From Rhizobium albus (lineage in GTDB: Bacteria > Pseudomonadota > Alphaproteobacteria > Rhizobiales > Rhizobiaceae), in contig BSNO01000004.1 of assembly GCA_030160035.1 (NCBI GenBank), positions 186,001 to 250,000 of the forward strand: a stretch of DNA of 64,000 nt, in the 5' to 3' direction. A program made the translations under genes and the position numbers. The notes under the pieces are model-generated. The model had not been told where the DNA came from. It saw only the letters and a list, made by a program, of their open reading frames with translations, and did not search any database. Below, one piece after another: positions 9,696 to 20,335 of the stretch (position 1 is the first letter of the stretch; every line of letters starts with the position of its first letter).

Positions 9696-9802
9696 CCGCC
9701 GGCTGCCGCCAAAGCGTTCCCTCTCGCGCCATGCTGTGCTAGGCGACCCCCGAATTCGCCGGAAGACCCTCCCGCATTCCGGCGCCAAGGGGATTGATCA
9801 AC

Positions 9803-11419
9803 ATGGCCGTTTCATCGAAGCGCGTTCCGGCGCCGGACCTCGTCACCATTCGTCGCGCATTGCTGTCGGTCTCCGACAAGCAGGGCCTGATCGAATTTGC
9901 GACTGCGCTTTCAAAACGCGGCGTCGAACTGCTGTCGACGGGCGGAACGGCCCGTGCGATCGCAGAGGCAGGTCTGCCTGTGCGCGACGTGTCCGATGTC
10001 ACCGGCTTTCCGGAAATCATGGATGGCCGCGTGAAGACGCTGCACCCCGGCGTGCATGGCGGACTTTTGGCGATCCGTGACGATTCCGAGCACAACGAGG
10101 CGATGGAAAAGCATGGCATCGTTCCGATCGATCTGGCCGTGATCAATCTCTATCCGTTCGAAGATGTGCGCGCGAAGGGCGCCAACTACGAGACGAGCGT
10201 CGAGAACATCGACATCGGTGGTCCCGCCATGATCCGCGCCGCGGCGAAGAACCATGCCTATGTGACGATCGTCACCGACCCGGAAGACTATGGCGCAGTT
10301 TTGGAAGGCCTGGAGGCACACTCCGGCGCGCTGCCGCTTGCCGCCCGCAAGGAACTCGCAGCCAAGGCCTATGCCCGCACAGCTGCCTATGATGCGGCGA
10401 TTTCGGGCTGGTTCGCTGAGGCCCTGGACCTCCCTGCCCCGCGCCACCGGTCGTTTGCCGGCAAGTTGAAGACCGTCATGCGCTACGGTGAAAACCCGCA
10501 CCAGCAGGCTGGCTTCTACGTCACCGGCGAGCACCGTCCTGGCGTTGCCACCGCGACGCTGCACCAGGGCAAGGCGCTCTCCTACAACAACATCAACGAC
10601 ACCGATGCCGCCTTCGAGCTCGTCAGCGAGTTCGCCACAGCGTCCGGCCCCGCCTGCGCGATCATCAAGCACGCCAACCCGTGCGGCGTTGCCATCGGTT
10701 CGTCAGCGCTGGAAGCCTACCGAAAGGCGCTCGTCTGCGACCAGACATCGGCCTTCGGTGGCATCGTCGCGCTCAACACCGAGCTCGATGCGGAAGCTGC
10801 CCGCGCGATCACGGAGATCTTCACCGAGGTGATCATCGCGCCATCCGCCACGGAAGAAGCAATGGCGATCGTCGCGGCCAAGAAGAACCTGCGGCTCATG
10901 ACGACCGGCGCGCTGGCCGATCCAGCCGCTGCCGGCATGACGGTCCGCTCCGTGGCCGGCGGTCTGCTCGTCCAGAACCGCGACAATGCGCTTGTCGACC
11001 AAATGGACCTCAAGATCGTCACCAAGCGCGCACCGAGCGAAACCGAATTGGCCGATCTGCGCTTCGCCTTTCGCGTGGCCAAGCACGTGAAGTCGAATGC
11101 GATCGTCTACGCCAGGCATGGCGCGACCGTCGGTATCGGTGCGGGTCAGATGAGCCGCGTTGATTCGGCGCGCATCGCCGCCCGCAAGGCAATCGATGCC
11201 GCCGAAGTGCTTGGCTTGCCTGAGCCGCTGACTCGCGGTTCGGTGGTGGCGTCGGATGCCTTCTTCCCCTTCGCCGATGGTCTGCTGACGGCGATCGAAG
11301 CCGGTGCAACGGCCGTGATCCAGCCGGGCGGCTCCATGCGCGACGACGATGTGATTGCCGCAGCCGACGAAGCCGGCATCGCCATGGTCTTCACCGGTGT
11401 GCGCCACTTCCGGCACTAA
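9803..11419 (+). CDS. purH: Bifunctional AICAR transformylase/IMP cyclohydrolase
   Basis: A 538-residue enzyme for the last two steps of IMP synthesis. The N-terminal MGS-like cyclohydrolase domain (about residues 10-200) contains STGGTARAI and [17 protein letters not shown]. The transformylase domain contains [22 protein letters not shown] and [10 protein letters not shown] near the C-terminus. ATG 9803 with AAGGGG upstream is preferred to the in-frame TTG at 9794. It is probably monocistronic and nearly abuts a convergent transporter gene, with 6 bases between stops. Confidence 0.97.
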   Translation: MAVSSKRVPAPDLVTIRRALLSVSDKQGLIEFATALSKRGVELLSTGGTARAIAEAGLPVRDVSDVTGFPEIMDGRVKTLHPGVHGGLLAIRDDSEHNEAMEKHGIVPIDLAVINLYPFEDVRAKGANYETSVENIDIGGPAMIRAAAKNHAYVTIVTDPEDYGAVLEGLEAHSGALPLAARKELAAKAYARTAAYDAAISGWFAEALDLPAPRHRSFAGKLKTVMRYGENPHQQAGFYVTGEHRPGVATATLHQGKALSYNNINDTDAAFELVSEFATASGPACAIIKHANPCGVAIGSSALEAYRKALVCDQTSAFGGIVALNTELDAEAARAITEIFTEVIIAPSATEEAMAIVAAKKNLRLMTTGALADPAAAGMTVRSVAGGLLVQNRDNALVDQMDLKIVTKRAPSETELADLRFAFRVAKHVKSNAIVYARHGATVGIGAGQMSRVDSARIAARKAIDAAEVLGLPEPLTRGSVVASDAFFPFADGLLTAIEAGATAVIQPGGSMRDDDVIAAADEAGIAMVFTGVRHFRH

Positions 11420-11425
11420 CCCCCG

Positions 11426-12892
11426 TCACAGGGGACGGGATGGCGGCACCGGCTTGTTGGCGGGATAGGGCGTGGCGACGAGGATCACGAGCCCGACAAC
11501 GAGGAACAGCACCAGCGTCGCCATGCCAAGCCTTGCCGAGCCGCTGAGTGCGGTGACCGTCGCCACCGTGAAGGGTGCGAGAAACGACGTTGCGCGACCC
11601 GCAAGCGCGTAGAGCCCGAAATAACGCCCTGCCTCTTCGGCCGTCACCGAACGGGCAAAGAACGAGCGCGACGAGGCTTGCACCGGCCCGAAGGCTATAC
11701 CGATGAGCAGGCCGAACACGATGTAGGCCTTCTCGGCCGGCGTACCGAAGAGCCCGCCGGTGTCCTCCAGCCCAAGCTGCCACCAGCCGAACAGGGTGAA
11801 GCCCGGCCCGGTCGAGACGATGCCGATGCAGGCGATCGTGAGGCAGACGAGCGAGATGATCACGAGCACCTTCGAGCCGAGCGTCCGATCGAGGCGGCTT
11901 GCAGCAAGGCAGCCGAAGATCGCGACGACATTCAGGATGATGCCGAAGACGCCGATCTCCGTCGTCTGCCACGCAAACATGGCTGCCGCGAAGGTGCCGC
12001 CGAGCGCGATAAGCCCGTTGACACCGTCCTGGTAGATCATGCGGGCAATGAGAAACCGCAGGATGGCCTTGCGCTCGCGCAGTTCGCCCCAGGTCGCCTT
12101 GAGATCGCTCCAGCCGTCGCGGACCGCAGCGCCCAGCGGCTTCACCTGCGGCGTATCCGGCGTCAGCAGGAACATCGGCAGGATGAAAACGAGGTACCAG
12201 ATCGCGGCCAGCGGCCCCGTGGCGCGGGCGGCCTCGCCTGCTGCAGGATCGAGCCCGAAGATCGGCGGCAGGCCGATCAGCGTCAGCCCGGTTTCTTCCG
12301 ACGCCGCCATCAGTGCGACGACGCAGATGAGAACGAGCATGCCGCCAAGATAGCCGAGGCCCCAGGCGATATTGGAATACCGCCCGATCTCCCGGTTGGT
12401 CATGAGGCTTGGGATCATCGCATCGTTGAAGACGATCGAAAATTCCGCAGCGATGGACGCGAGAATGATCAGCAGGAAAGGATAGATCAGTGCCGAGCCT
12501 GGCTCCGCGTTCCATAGCAGAACCAGCGCCACGATCTTCACGCAGGCGAAAGCTGCGATCCAGCGCTTGCGCGCACCCGTCTGGTCCGCAATGGCACCGA
12601 GAACCGGCGAGAGCACGGCGATCAGCAAGCCCGAGAACGCAATCGCGTAGCCCCACCATGCCTGCCCGCGCACGGGGTCATCCGCGAGTTGCGAGACGAA
12701 ATAGGGGCCGAAGATGAAGGTGATGACGACGGTGAAGAAGGGCTGCGCCGCCCAGTCGAATCCCATCCAGCCATAGATGCCGCGCTTGCGCTCGCTCTCC
12801 GGGACCGCCTCAGAAACAACGCTCACGACAGTGCGCCCGCGCGAGCATGAAGCGACAGACCTTCCCGCAAACGACCCATCGATTTCCCCCAA
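11426..12892 (-). CDS. UMF1-type MFS transporter
   Basis: A 488-residue protein with about 12 membrane segments. The opening RGIYGWMGFDWAAQPFFTVV and the loop GAIADQTGARKRWIA are typical of the UMF1/Atg22-like branch of the major facilitator superfamily. Bacterial members are uncharacterised exporters; no substrate can be read from sequence. ATG 12892 has a GGGGGAA site, but the first 28 residues are atypical and GTG 12826 is an alternative start. It lies downstream of yggS on the same strand, 62 bases away. Confidence 0.85.
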   Translation of the reverse strand: MGEIDGSFAGRSVASCSRGRTVVSVVSEAVPESERKRGIYGWMGFDWAAQPFFTVVITFIFGPYFVSQLADDPVRGQAWWGYAIAFSGLLIAVLSPVLGAIADQTGARKRWIAAFACVKIVALVLLWNAEPGSALIYPFLLIILASIAAEFSIVFNDAMIPSLMTNREIGRYSNIAWGLGYLGGMLVLICVVALMAASEETGLTLIGLPPIFGLDPAAGEAARATGPLAAIWYLVFILPMFLLTPDTPQVKPLGAAVRDGWSDLKATWGELRERKAILRFLIARMIYQDGVNGLIALGGTFAAAMFAWQTTEIGVFGIILNVVAIFGCLAASRLDRTLGSKVLVIISLVCLTIACIGIVSTGPGFTLFGWWQLGLEDTGGLFGTPAEKAYIVFGLLIGIAFGPVQASSRSFFARSVTAEEAGRYFGLYALAGRATSFLAPFTVATVTALSGSARLGMATLVLFLVVGLVILVATPYPANKPVPPSRPL

Positions 12893-12954
12893 TCCAATCG
12901 CTTTGCCCGTTTATGACATGCAACGGTGTCGGAGGCATCACAGGAATTTCGAGG

Positions 12955-13614
12955 TCAGCGGGTCCCGAAGATCGCCGAACCGACCCGCACGCTGGTGGCG
13001 CCGAAACCGATCGCGATCTCGAAGTCCGCGGACATGCCCATGGAGAGCTTCTCGACCCCGGCTTCCCGCGCCAGCTTTCGCAGCAGCGCAAAATGAGGGC
13101 CTGGTGCTTTGTCCACCGGCGGAATGCACATGAGCCCGACCACGTCGAGCTTGTGGACCTCGCGACAGCGCTCGACGAACGCCAACGTCTCGACCGGGGA
13201 AATGCCCGCCTTCTGCTCTTCCTCGCCGATATTGACCTGGACGTAGAACTGAAGCTGCCGGTTCTGCTTGGCGCATTCGGAAGCCAAAGCCGCTGCGATC
13301 TTTTCACGATCCACCGTCTCGATCACGTCGAACAGCGCCACAGCGTCGGCCGCCTTGTTGGATTGCAGCGGGCCAATGAGATGCAGTTCCAGATCGGGAA
13401 ACTCTGCTCGCAGCGCCGGCCATTTGCCTTGCGCTTCCTGAACGCGGTTTTCGCCGAACACCCGCTGTCCTGCTTCGAGCACCGGGCGAATGGCCTCCGC
13501 CTCGAACGTCTTGCTGACGGCCACCAGTTCGACGCCGCCAGCTTCTCGCTCCGCCTTGCGTTCCGCGCGGCTGATCTTCTGCTTGATGGCGGCCAGATTA
13601 TCGACTGCGCTCAC
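12955..13614 (-). CDS. YggS/PLPBP pyridoxal-phosphate homeostasis protein
   Basis: A 219-residue alanine-racemase-like barrel that binds pyridoxal phosphate and balances B6 vitamers and amino-acid pools. The PLP lysine is in LVAVSKTFEAEAI, followed by GENRVQEAQGKW and HLIGPLQSNKA. The C-terminal LSMGMSADFEIAI and VRVGSAIFGTR are family signatures. GTG 13614 with AGGGAG upstream is chosen over an ATG at 13641, which lacks a site and adds nine non-conserved residues. It diverges from leuS. Confidence 0.94.
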   Translation of the reverse strand: MSAVDNLAAIKQKISRAERKAEREAGGVELVAVSKTFEAEAIRPVLEAGQRVFGENRVQEAQGKWPALRAEFPDLELHLIGPLQSNKAADAVALFDVIETVDREKIAAALASECAKQNRQLQFYVQVNIGEEEQKAGISPVETLAFVERCREVHKLDVVGLMCIPPVDKAPGPHFALLRKLAREAGVEKLSMGMSADFEIAIGFGATSVRVGSAIFGTR

Positions 13615-13775
13615 ATCGCTCTCCCTGATTGCGACCAGCACCTAGCGCGGCGCGCCGACCACGGCAATGCCGCCGCGCGCCTCGAGAGCGCTGGAATGGT
13701 TGACGATCATAGGGTTTCATGGTGAAGGTCCCGCCCACACCAAACTCCCGACAGTTCCGGAATTTCAAGGCAGCC

Positions 13776-16394
13776 ATGGCGATCGAACGATACAATCCAC
13801 GCGAAACCGAGCCGAAATGGCAGGCGCGCTGGGCCGAAGATCAGGTCTTCGAAACGAAGGATGATGCTGTCGGCGAGAAATACTACGTGCTCGAGATGTT
13901 TCCCTATCCTTCTGGGCGCATCCACATGGGTCACGTGCGCAACTATGCCATGGGCGATGTCGTTGCCCGCTATAAAAGAGCGCGCGGCTTCAACGTGCTG
14001 CACCCGATGGGCTGGGACGCCTTCGGCATGCCGGCCGAGAACGCTGCCATGCAGAACAAGGTTCACCCCAAGGAATGGACCTACCAGAACATCGACACGA
14101 TGCGGCGCCAGCTGAAATCGATGGGCCTGTCGCTCGACTGGAGCCGCGAATTTGCGACCTGCGACGTGGAATACTATCAGCGCCAGCAGCATCTCTTCCT
14201 CGACTTTCTGGAGAAGGGCCTCGTCTACCGCCGCGAGTCCAAGGTCAACTGGGATCCGGTCGACCAGACGGTCCTGGCCAATGAGCAGGTGATCGACGGC
14301 CGTGGCTGGCGTTCGGGCGCTCTCGTCGAGCAGCGCGAGCTGACGCAGTGGTTCTTCCGCATCACCGATTTCAGCGAGGATCTTCTGACGGCGCTCGACG
14401 GTCTCGACCGCTGGCCGGAAAAAGTCCGGACCATGCAGAAGAACTGGATCGGCAAGTCTGAAGGTCTCGTGATCCGCTGGGAGATCGACCCTGCAACGGC
14501 GCCCGCAGGCGCGACGGAGCTCGAAGTCTATACGACGCGACCCGACACACTGTTTGGCGCATCCTTCATGGCGATCTCGCCGGACCACCCGCTTGCGCGC
14601 CAGGCTGCTGCGTCAAACCCCGAGCTTGAGGCCTTCTGCGAGGAGTGCCGACGTGCGGGCACTTCGCTGGCTGCGCTTGAGACTGCGGAGAAAAAGGGCT
14701 TCCCGACAGGGATTCACGTGAAACATCCCTTCGACCCGTCCTGGACGCTGCCTGTCTATGTCGCGAACTTCGTGCTGATGGACTACGGCACGGGCGCGAT
14801 CTTCGGTTGCCCCTCCGGCGACCAGCGCGACCTCGATTTCGCCAATCGCTACGGCCTGCCGGTCACCCCGGTCGTGATGCCGAAGGACGCGGATCTCGCG
14901 ACGTTCCAGATCACTGAAACCGCCTATACGGGCGAAGGCGTGATGATCAACTCGCGCTTCCTCGATGGCATGACGCCTGACAAAGCATTCGAGGAGGTCG
15001 CACGGCGACTGGCCGACACCGAGATCAACGGCCGGCCGCAGGCGGAGCGCAAGCTGAATTACCGCCTGCGCGACTGGGGCATTTCGCGCCAGCGCTACTG
15101 GGGGTGCCCTATCCCCGTGATCCACTGCGAAGAGTGCGGCGTCGTTCCGGTGCCGAAGGCGGACCTTCCGGTGCAGTTGCCGGACGACATCAATTTCGAC
15201 AAGCCGGGCAACCCGCTCGACCGCCATCCCACATGGCGCCACGTGTCATGCCCAGAGTGTGGTGCCGATGCGCGTCGCGAAACCGACACGATGGACACCT
15301 TCGTCGATTCCTCCTGGTATTTCGCCCGCTTCACCGCGCCCCGCGCCGATGCACCGACGGAGCCCCAGACGGCCAATGCCTGGCTGCCAGTCGACCAGTA
15401 TATCGGCGGCATCGAGCACGCGATCTTGCACCTTCTCTATTCGCGCTTCTTCACGCGCGCCATGAAGGCGACAGGGCATCTCGATCTGGATGAGCCGTTC
15501 AAGGGCTTGTTCACCCAGGGCATGGTCGTCCATGAAACCTACAAGGGTGAAGCCGGCTGGGTGGCGCCTGCCGATGTTCGCATTGAAGATGTCGAGGGCA
15601 GCCGCCGCGCAACCCATCTTGAAACGGGCGAAGCGCTGACGATCGGCTCGATCGAGAAGATGTCGAAGTCGAAAAAGAACGTCGTCGACCCCGACGACAT
15701 CATCGCCTCGTTCGGCGCCGACACCGCGCGCTTCTTCATGCTGTCGGACTCGCCACCTGAGCGCGATGTCATCTGGACCGAATCAGGCGTCGAGGGCGCC
15801 CATCGGTTCGTCCAGCGTGTCTGGAGACTGGTGCAGGAATCGGCACCGGCACTGTCGGGCATTGCGCCCGCCGCTGGGGCCTCTGGCCCTGCTCTCGAAG
15901 CGTCCTGTGCCGCGCACAAGGCGCTGAAGGCCGTTGGCGAAGATCTTGAACGCCTCAGCTTCAACAAGGCTGTCGCGCGCATTTACGAGCTGACCAACGC
16001 TCTGTCCGTCCCGCTGCAGTCGGTCGCCAAGGGAGGTGCGGAGCCAGAGATGCTGGCTGCCTGCCGCGAGGCCGTTGAAATCCTGGTCCACCTGATTGCA
16101 CCGATGACCCCTCACCTCGCCGAAGAGTGCTGGTCTGCGCTTGGAAACGACGGCATGGTTTCCATGGCGGCTTGGCCGGACTTCGATCCCGCACTGGTGG
16201 TGGAGGATGAAATCCTCCTGCCTGTGCAGATCAACGGCAAAAAGCGTGGCGATTTGACAATCGCGCGCGAAGCCTCGCAAGATGACGTGAAAGCCGCCGT
16301 GCTGGCGCTCGATTTCGTACAAGCAGCCATGGCTGGAAACGAGCCTCGGAAAATCATCATCGTCCCCCAGAGGATCGTGAATGTCGTTGTCTGA
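13776..16394 (+). CDS. leuS: Leucyl-tRNA synthetase
   Basis: An 872-residue class I synthetase that charges tRNA-Leu. The HIGH-type motif is HMGH (residues 50-53) and the second motif is KMSKS (628-632). The CP1 editing domain lies between them, with zinc-type Cys pairs near CEECGVVP and [14 protein letters not shown] 13776 gives the family length; the frame extends upstream to 13719 without conserved sequence. It overlaps lptE by 14 bases, so leuS-lptE-holA is one operon. A parS-like sequence lies inside the gene at 14710-14725. Confidence 0.97.
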   Translation: MAIERYNPRETEPKWQARWAEDQVFETKDDAVGEKYYVLEMFPYPSGRIHMGHVRNYAMGDVVARYKRARGFNVLHPMGWDAFGMPAENAAMQNKVHPKEWTYQNIDTMRRQLKSMGLSLDWSREFATCDVEYYQRQQHLFLDFLEKGLVYRRESKVNWDPVDQTVLANEQVIDGRGWRSGALVEQRELTQWFFRITDFSEDLLTALDGLDRWPEKVRTMQKNWIGKSEGLVIRWEIDPATAPAGATELEVYTTRPDTLFGASFMAISPDHPLARQAAASNPELEAFCEECRRAGTSLAALETAEKKGFPTGIHVKHPFDPSWTLPVYVANFVLMDYGTGAIFGCPSGDQRDLDFANRYGLPVTPVVMPKDADLATFQITETAYTGEGVMINSRFLDGMTPDKAFEEVARRLADTEINGRPQAERKLNYRLRDWGISRQRYWGCPIPVIHCEECGVVPVPKADLPVQLPDDINFDKPGNPLDRHPTWRHVSCPECGADARRETDTMDTFVDSSWYFARFTAPRADAPTEPQTANAWLPVDQYIGGIEHAILHLLYSRFFTRAMKATGHLDLDEPFKGLFTQGMVVHETYKGEAGWVAPADVRIEDVEGSRRATHLETGEALTIGSIEKMSKSKKNVVDPDDIIASFGADTARFFMLSDSPPERDVIWTESGVEGAHRFVQRVWRLVQESAPALSGIAPAAGASGPALEASCAAHKALKAVGEDLERLSFNKAVARIYELTNALSVPLQSVAKGGAEPEMLAACREAVEILVHLIAPMTPHLAEECWSALGNDGMVSMAAWPDFDPALVVEDEILLPVQINGKKRGDLTIAREASQDDVKAAVLALDFVQAAMAGNEPRKIIIVPQRIVNVVV
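14710..14725. other. Degenerate parS-like sequence inside leuS
   Basis: GGATTCACGTGAAACA matches the parS consensus TGTTTCACGTGAAACA at 14 of 16 bases, with the inner TTCACGTGAA intact. It is inside coding sequence, 5.6 kb from the perfect site. It could be a weak ParB site or chance. Confidence 0.4.
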
Positions 16395-16950
16395 CATCCG
16401 CCGTGCGATCGGCCGGCCTGTTCTTCGCCTTACAGCCGGGGCGCTGTGCCTCGGACTTGCTGCCTGCCAGGTCACGCCGCTTTATGCTGATCGGTCGACG
16501 CCCGGTTACGACATGGCCGCCCGGCCCGCAGCAGACATCATCATCGAGGCGGCTGACGATCGGATCGGCCAGGAACTTCGCAATGAGCTGATATTCCTGC
16601 TTCACGGCGGAGCCGGACAGCCGTCCGATGCGCGCTACCGCGTGGACCTCACGGTTACCCGCAGCGACGTTGGGATACTCCGCAACCCGATCGATGGTCG
16701 TGCAACCGGTCAGAACCTGACGGTGCGCGCCGAGTACCAGATCACGGATTCGGCGACCGGGGACGTCGTTGCTCTTCGCCGGCAATCGGTCACCACGAGC
16801 TACGACCGTTTCGAGCAGGGCTTTGCCGATGTGCGCGCCGCGCGCGACGCGGAAAATCGCGCTGCGCGGGAACTGGCAGAGCGTCTGAGAGCCGATCTTG
16901 CGCTGTTCCTGACGACAGAGGCAGCCCGTGGCGCAAATCAAGGCGCATGA
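16381..16950 (+). CDS. lptE: LPS-assembly lipoprotein LptE-like
   Basis: A 189-residue protein with a lipoprotein signal: hydrophobic residues 14-28 and lipobox LAAC with Cys29. The following VTPLY segment is typical of LptE. In characterised bacteria LptE plugs LptD in the outer membrane and helps insert LPS. Sequence conservation is low in this family, so the leuS-lptE-holA context is part of the evidence. Its start lies within the end of leuS and its end overlaps holA by 23 bases. Confidence 0.88.
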   Translation: MSLSDIRRAIGRPVLRLTAGALCLGLAACQVTPLYADRSTPGYDMAARPAADIIIEAADDRIGQELRNELIFLLHGGAGQPSDARYRVDLTVTRSDVGILRNPIDGRATGQNLTVRAEYQITDSATGDVVALRRQSVTTSYDRFEQGFADVRAARDAENRAARELAERLRADLALFLTTEAARGANQGA

Positions 16951-17980
16951 ATTCGAACGCCTAATTTCCAAGGGCCTGCCCCCCCAGCCGATTGTGCTGA
17001 TTTATGGGCCCGATCGCGGACTGGTGGCTGAACGTGCGGCCAATCTCGTTGCGGCGAGCAAAATTGATGCCGACGATCCCTTCTCGGCCGTGAGGCTGGA
17101 CGCGGGTACGGTGAATTCCGATCCCGGCCGTCTGGTCGACGAGGCGCGCGCCATCAGCCTCTTCGGCGGGTTACGGCTCGTCCGGCTGCTGGGTGCCGGT
17201 AACGACCGCGGCGTTCTCGAAGCGGTCGGAGAGCTGGCAAACAATCCCCCCAGCGACTGCCTCGTTGTCATCGAAGCCGGTGATCTCAAGAAGGGCACAG
17301 GACTTCGAAAACTCGTCGAAGAGGCGAAAGCCGGGCTAGCCGTGCCCTGCTACGCCGATGAAGGGCGGAGCGTAAACGAGCTGATCGACAGCGAGATGTC
17401 GGCAGCAGGACTACGCCTGACTTCGGCCGCACGAGAACTCCTCGCGAGCCTCATCGGCGGTGACCGCCTGGCCTCGCGTGGCGAAATCCAGAAGCTTGCC
17501 CTCTACGCCCAAGGCAAGGACGTCGTCCAGGAAGAGGACGTCCTTGCGGTGATAGGGGATGCCTCCGCTTTATCAGTCGATGCGGCCGTGGATGCCGTGT
17601 TGTTGGGCGACGTCGAAGCGCTCGATCTTTCGCTGCGGCGGATCATGGCATCGAAGACATCGGTCTTTCTCGCCCTGCAAAGCTGTCTACGCCAGTTCCA
17701 GGCTCTCGAAACGATGCGGGCCTCGGTCGAGCAGGACGGCAAACCCGTCGGCAATGTGGTTGCAGAACAAGGTCGGCGCGTGCATTTCCGGCGAAAGCCG
17801 GCCCTGGAGAAGGCGCTTGCCGCTTGGCGAATGGATGCGATCGGCCAGGCTCTCACGCACCTGCAGGCCGCTATCCTTGAAACGCGGCGCCGGCCAGCGC
17901 TGGAGGACGCGATCGCGAGGCAGGCACTTCTAGCGCTGGCAGTGCGATCGGCCCGCGCCGCTCGCTTGCAACGCGCTTAA
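16928..17980 (+). CDS. holA: DNA polymerase III subunit delta
   Basis: A 350-residue clamp-loader subunit that opens the beta clamp. The N-terminal part contains PIVLIYGPDRGLVAERA, a degenerate nucleotide-binding region, followed by VIEAGDLKKGTGLRKLVE and the helical C-terminal domain. It starts at GTG 16928 inside lptE. It converges on parB with a 26-base gap. Confidence 0.93.
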   Translation: MAQIKAHEFERLISKGLPPQPIVLIYGPDRGLVAERAANLVAASKIDADDPFSAVRLDAGTVNSDPGRLVDEARAISLFGGLRLVRLLGAGNDRGVLEAVGELANNPPSDCLVVIEAGDLKKGTGLRKLVEEAKAGLAVPCYADEGRSVNELIDSEMSAAGLRLTSAARELLASLIGGDRLASRGEIQKLALYAQGKDVVQEEDVLAVIGDASALSVDAAVDAVLLGDVEALDLSLRRIMASKTSVFLALQSCLRQFQALETMRASVEQDGKPVGNVVAEQGRRVHFRRKPALEKALAAWRMDAIGQALTHLQAAILETRRRPALEDAIARQALLALAVRSARAARLQRA

Positions 17981-18006
17981 TCATCCTTAGTCAGTTTGCC
18001 GGCAAA

Positions 18007-18888
18007 TTAGCTTCTGGCGCCCAGCAGCCGGCAGAGCTCATCTAGTTGATCCAGCGACTTGTAATCGATGCGGATATGGCCGCCGCGTGACTTGTGGCTG
18101 ACTTCGACCTTCAACCCGAGCACGTTGGACAAGGACTGCTCGAGCGCCAGAGTATCGGCGTCCTTCGATGCAGCCGCTCTTGTTGGCTCGCTTTCGGCAC
18201 CACCGAATTCGGCATCTTTCTGGGCCAGGCGCTCTGCATCTCGAACGGACAGGCCCTTGCTGACGATTTCGCGCGCCAGCTTGGTTGGATCCGACGTCGC
18301 CGCGATGGCGCGCGCATGCCCCGATGACAGCTGACCACCGGCAAGCATCGACCGCACGATTTCAGGCAGCTTCAACAGCCGAAGACTGTTGGCAACATGG
18401 CTGCGGCTTTTGCCGATGATGTCGCCGAGATCGTTCTGCGTATAGCCGTGTTCCGCGATAAGCTGCTGATATCCCTGCGCTTCTTCCAATGGATTAAGAT
18501 CGGCGCGCTGAACGTTCTCGACGATCGCCAACTCAAGCGCTGTACGGTCGTCCACATCGCGAATGATGACTGGGATCTCGACCAGCCCAGCCTGCTGCGA
18601 TGCGCGCCAACGCCGCTCACCAGCAATGATCTCGTAGCGCCCTGCCCCGCGCGTGCGCACGACGACAGGCTGCACGACACCATGCTGGCTGATCGACGCC
18701 GCGAGGTCCTTGAGATCGTCCGGATCAAACTGGCGGCGAGGGTTATTAGGGTTCGGCGTTACATGCTCAATCGGAACGAAACTGTCGGCTTTCGCACGCG
18801 ATGGTGCCGTTGTTTCAGGCTGATCCATCTCGCCGATCAGGGCTGCCAGTCCGCGGCCGAGGCGTCTTTTCGAAGTGTCTTCACTCAT
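18007..18888 (-). CDS. parB: Chromosome-partitioning protein ParB
   Basis: A 293-residue DNA-binding CTPase that loads at parS and slides along the chromosome. N-terminal KRRLGRGLAALIGE is the ParA-stimulating region. The CTP-binding motif GERRWRAS and the helix-turn-helix region around YTQNDLGDIIGKSRSHVANSL follow, with a C-terminal dimerisation domain. ATG 18888 (or the adjacent ATG 18891) follows AAGGA; a further upstream start at 18918 would overlap parA. Two good parS sites lie 1.4-3.4 kb away. Confidence 0.96.
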   Translation of the reverse strand: MSEDTSKRRLGRGLAALIGEMDQPETTAPSRAKADSFVPIEHVTPNPNNPRRQFDPDDLKDLAASISQHGVVQPVVVRTRGAGRYEIIAGERRWRASQQAGLVEIPVIIRDVDDRTALELAIVENVQRADLNPLEEAQGYQQLIAEHGYTQNDLGDIIGKSRSHVANSLRLLKLPEIVRSMLAGGQLSSGHARAIAATSDPTKLAREIVSKGLSVRDAERLAQKDAEFGGAESEPTRAAASKDADTLALEQSLSNVLGLKVEVSHKSRGGHIRIDYKSLDQLDELCRLLGARS

Positions 18889-18914
18889 CATGTCTTCCTT
18901 GGACAATCGGACGA

Positions 18915-19700
18915 TCAAGCGGCCCGTCGCCGACGCTCGCGCTGGATGACCTCAGAGGCCAGTTGCAAGTAAGCCTGGCTACCAGCGCATTTGAGGTCGT
19001 AAATGATAGCCGGCTTACCATAGGACGGCGCTTCAGAAACACGCACATTGCGAGGGATGAGTGTGGTGTACACCTTGTCCCCCAGATGCTCGCGCACATC
19101 GGCCACCACCTGTTGGGCGAGGTTGTTGCGCGCATCATACATGGTCAGCACTATCCCCTGGATATCAAGCGCTGGGTTGAGCGTCTGCCTGACTTGGCCG
19201 ACGGTTTCGAGCAGCTGGCTCAAACCTTCCAGCGCAAAGAACTCGCACTGCAGCGGAACAAGGATGGAGTGCGCGGCGACCATCGCGTTGATCGTCAGAA
19301 GGTTCAGAGAAGGAGGGCAATCGATGAGGACGTAGCTGTAGCGGCGAGCGGCATCGCTCTGCAGCGCCTTCTTTACGCGCAGCACACGGTCGGAGGCTGA
19401 CGAGATTTCCATCTCAACACCGAGCAGGTCCATTGTCGATGGCACGATCGACAGATTGGGAACAGCCGTCGGTACGACGATCTCTTCTAACGTCGCAGAA
19501 TTCGTCAGCAGGTCATAGCTTGAGAGCCGACGCTCCTTCCGCTCGATGCCAAGTCCCGTGCTCGCATTGCCTTGGGGATCAAGATCGATCACAAGGACAT
19601 TCTCGCCGATCGCAGCAAGCGCCGTCGCTAAATTGATAGCGGTCGTCGTTTTGCCGACGCCACCCTTCTGGTTCGCAATGGTGATGATCCGATTCAGCAT
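18915..19700 (-). CDS. parA: Chromosome-partitioning ATPase ParA
   Basis: A 261-residue deviant-Walker ATPase that drives origin segregation on the nucleoid. The motif KGGVGKTT is at residues 12-19, with LVIDLDPQGNAS and YVLIDCPPSLNLL as the next motifs. It is translated between rsmG (20-base gap) and parB in the conserved rsmG-parA-parB order. Confidence 0.97.
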   Translation of the reverse strand: MLNRIITIANQKGGVGKTTTAINLATALAAIGENVLVIDLDPQGNASTGLGIERKERRLSSYDLLTNSATLEEIVVPTAVPNLSIVPSTMDLLGVEMEISSASDRVLRVKKALQSDAARRYSYVLIDCPPSLNLLTINAMVAAHSILVPLQCEFFALEGLSQLLETVGQVRQTLNPALDIQGIVLTMYDARNNLAQQVVADVREHLGDKVYTTLIPRNVRVSEAPSYGKPAIIYDLKCAGSQAYLQLASEVIQRERRRRAA

Positions 19701-19720
19701 GTCAGCTCCGCAAGTGCCGC

Positions 19721-20335
19721 TCAGCGGCGACGGAGGCCACTGATCTCCAGCAAGACCGATTCATCGCTCCGGTCTTGCTTATGTTCTACCAGATCGAATT
19801 CCCAAGCGCCACGAGCTGTCTCGACCTCGTTGCGGTAATCCCGACCTTTGTGGAAGTAGGCAACTGTTCCTTCCGAAATCCAGGCCTCAGTTAGCTGCAA
19901 TAGGTCCGACAGCGAAGCCAGTGCACGCGCCGAAACGGCATCAGGCCGCTCGATCTTGAGCGATGCAGCTTCGATACGTTCAGCGTGCACGGTTGCGCGC
20001 GCCCCAGTGGCCTGTATGGCTGCCCGTAAAAACGCAGCTTTCTTGGAGTTGCTTTCAATGAGGTGTACGTGGCCACGATCCTGTTCCGCAAGGCAGATAG
20101 CGGTCACAAGTCCAGGGAAGCCGGCGCCCGAACCAAGATCAGCCCATCGAAACGGTGTTGGCTGCGTGTGATAGACGTGGAGCGAATCACGGATGTGACG
20201 GGCCCAGACATCCTCTACCGTCGACGGGCCAATGAGATTGATCCGCGACTGCCAGCGCTGCAGCAAGTCAACAAGAATCGCGAACCTGTCCACTGTTTCA
20301 CGTGAAACACGCAGATCACTATAACTGACTTTCAC
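19721..20335 (-). CDS. rsmG: 16S rRNA (guanine-N7) methyltransferase RsmG
   Basis: A 204-residue SAM-dependent enzyme (GidB) that makes m7G527 in 16S rRNA. The family motif [21 protein letters not shown] is followed by the SAM loop [12 protein letters not shown]. It starts at GTG 20335, overlapping the mnmG stop by 4 bases. A perfect parS site is embedded in codons 9-14, so these residues (VSRET) are constrained by DNA function as well. Confidence 0.96.
   Translation of the reverse strand: MKVSYSDLRVSRETVDRFAILVDLLQRWQSRINLIGPSTVEDVWARHIRDSLHVYHTQPTPFRWADLGSGAGFPGLVTAICLAEQDRGHVHLIESNSKKAAFLRAAIQATGARATVHAERIEAASLKIERPDAVSARALASLSDLLQLTEAWISEGTVAYFHKGRDYRNEVETARGAWEFDLVEHKQDRSDESVLLEISGLRRR
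20294..20309. other. parS site 1 (perfect)
   Basis: TGTTTCACGTGAAACA matches the bacterial chromosomal parS consensus at 16 of 16 bases and is a perfect palindrome. It lies inside the start of rsmG, 1.4 kb upstream of parB and 6.3 kb from the putative origin. ParB is expected to nucleate here. Confidence 0.96.

Noticed and set aside
11420-11446. CCCC/GGGG mini-hairpin between purH and the MFS gene
   Set aside because: The stem is only four or five bases and overlaps the MFS coding end, too weak to call a terminator.
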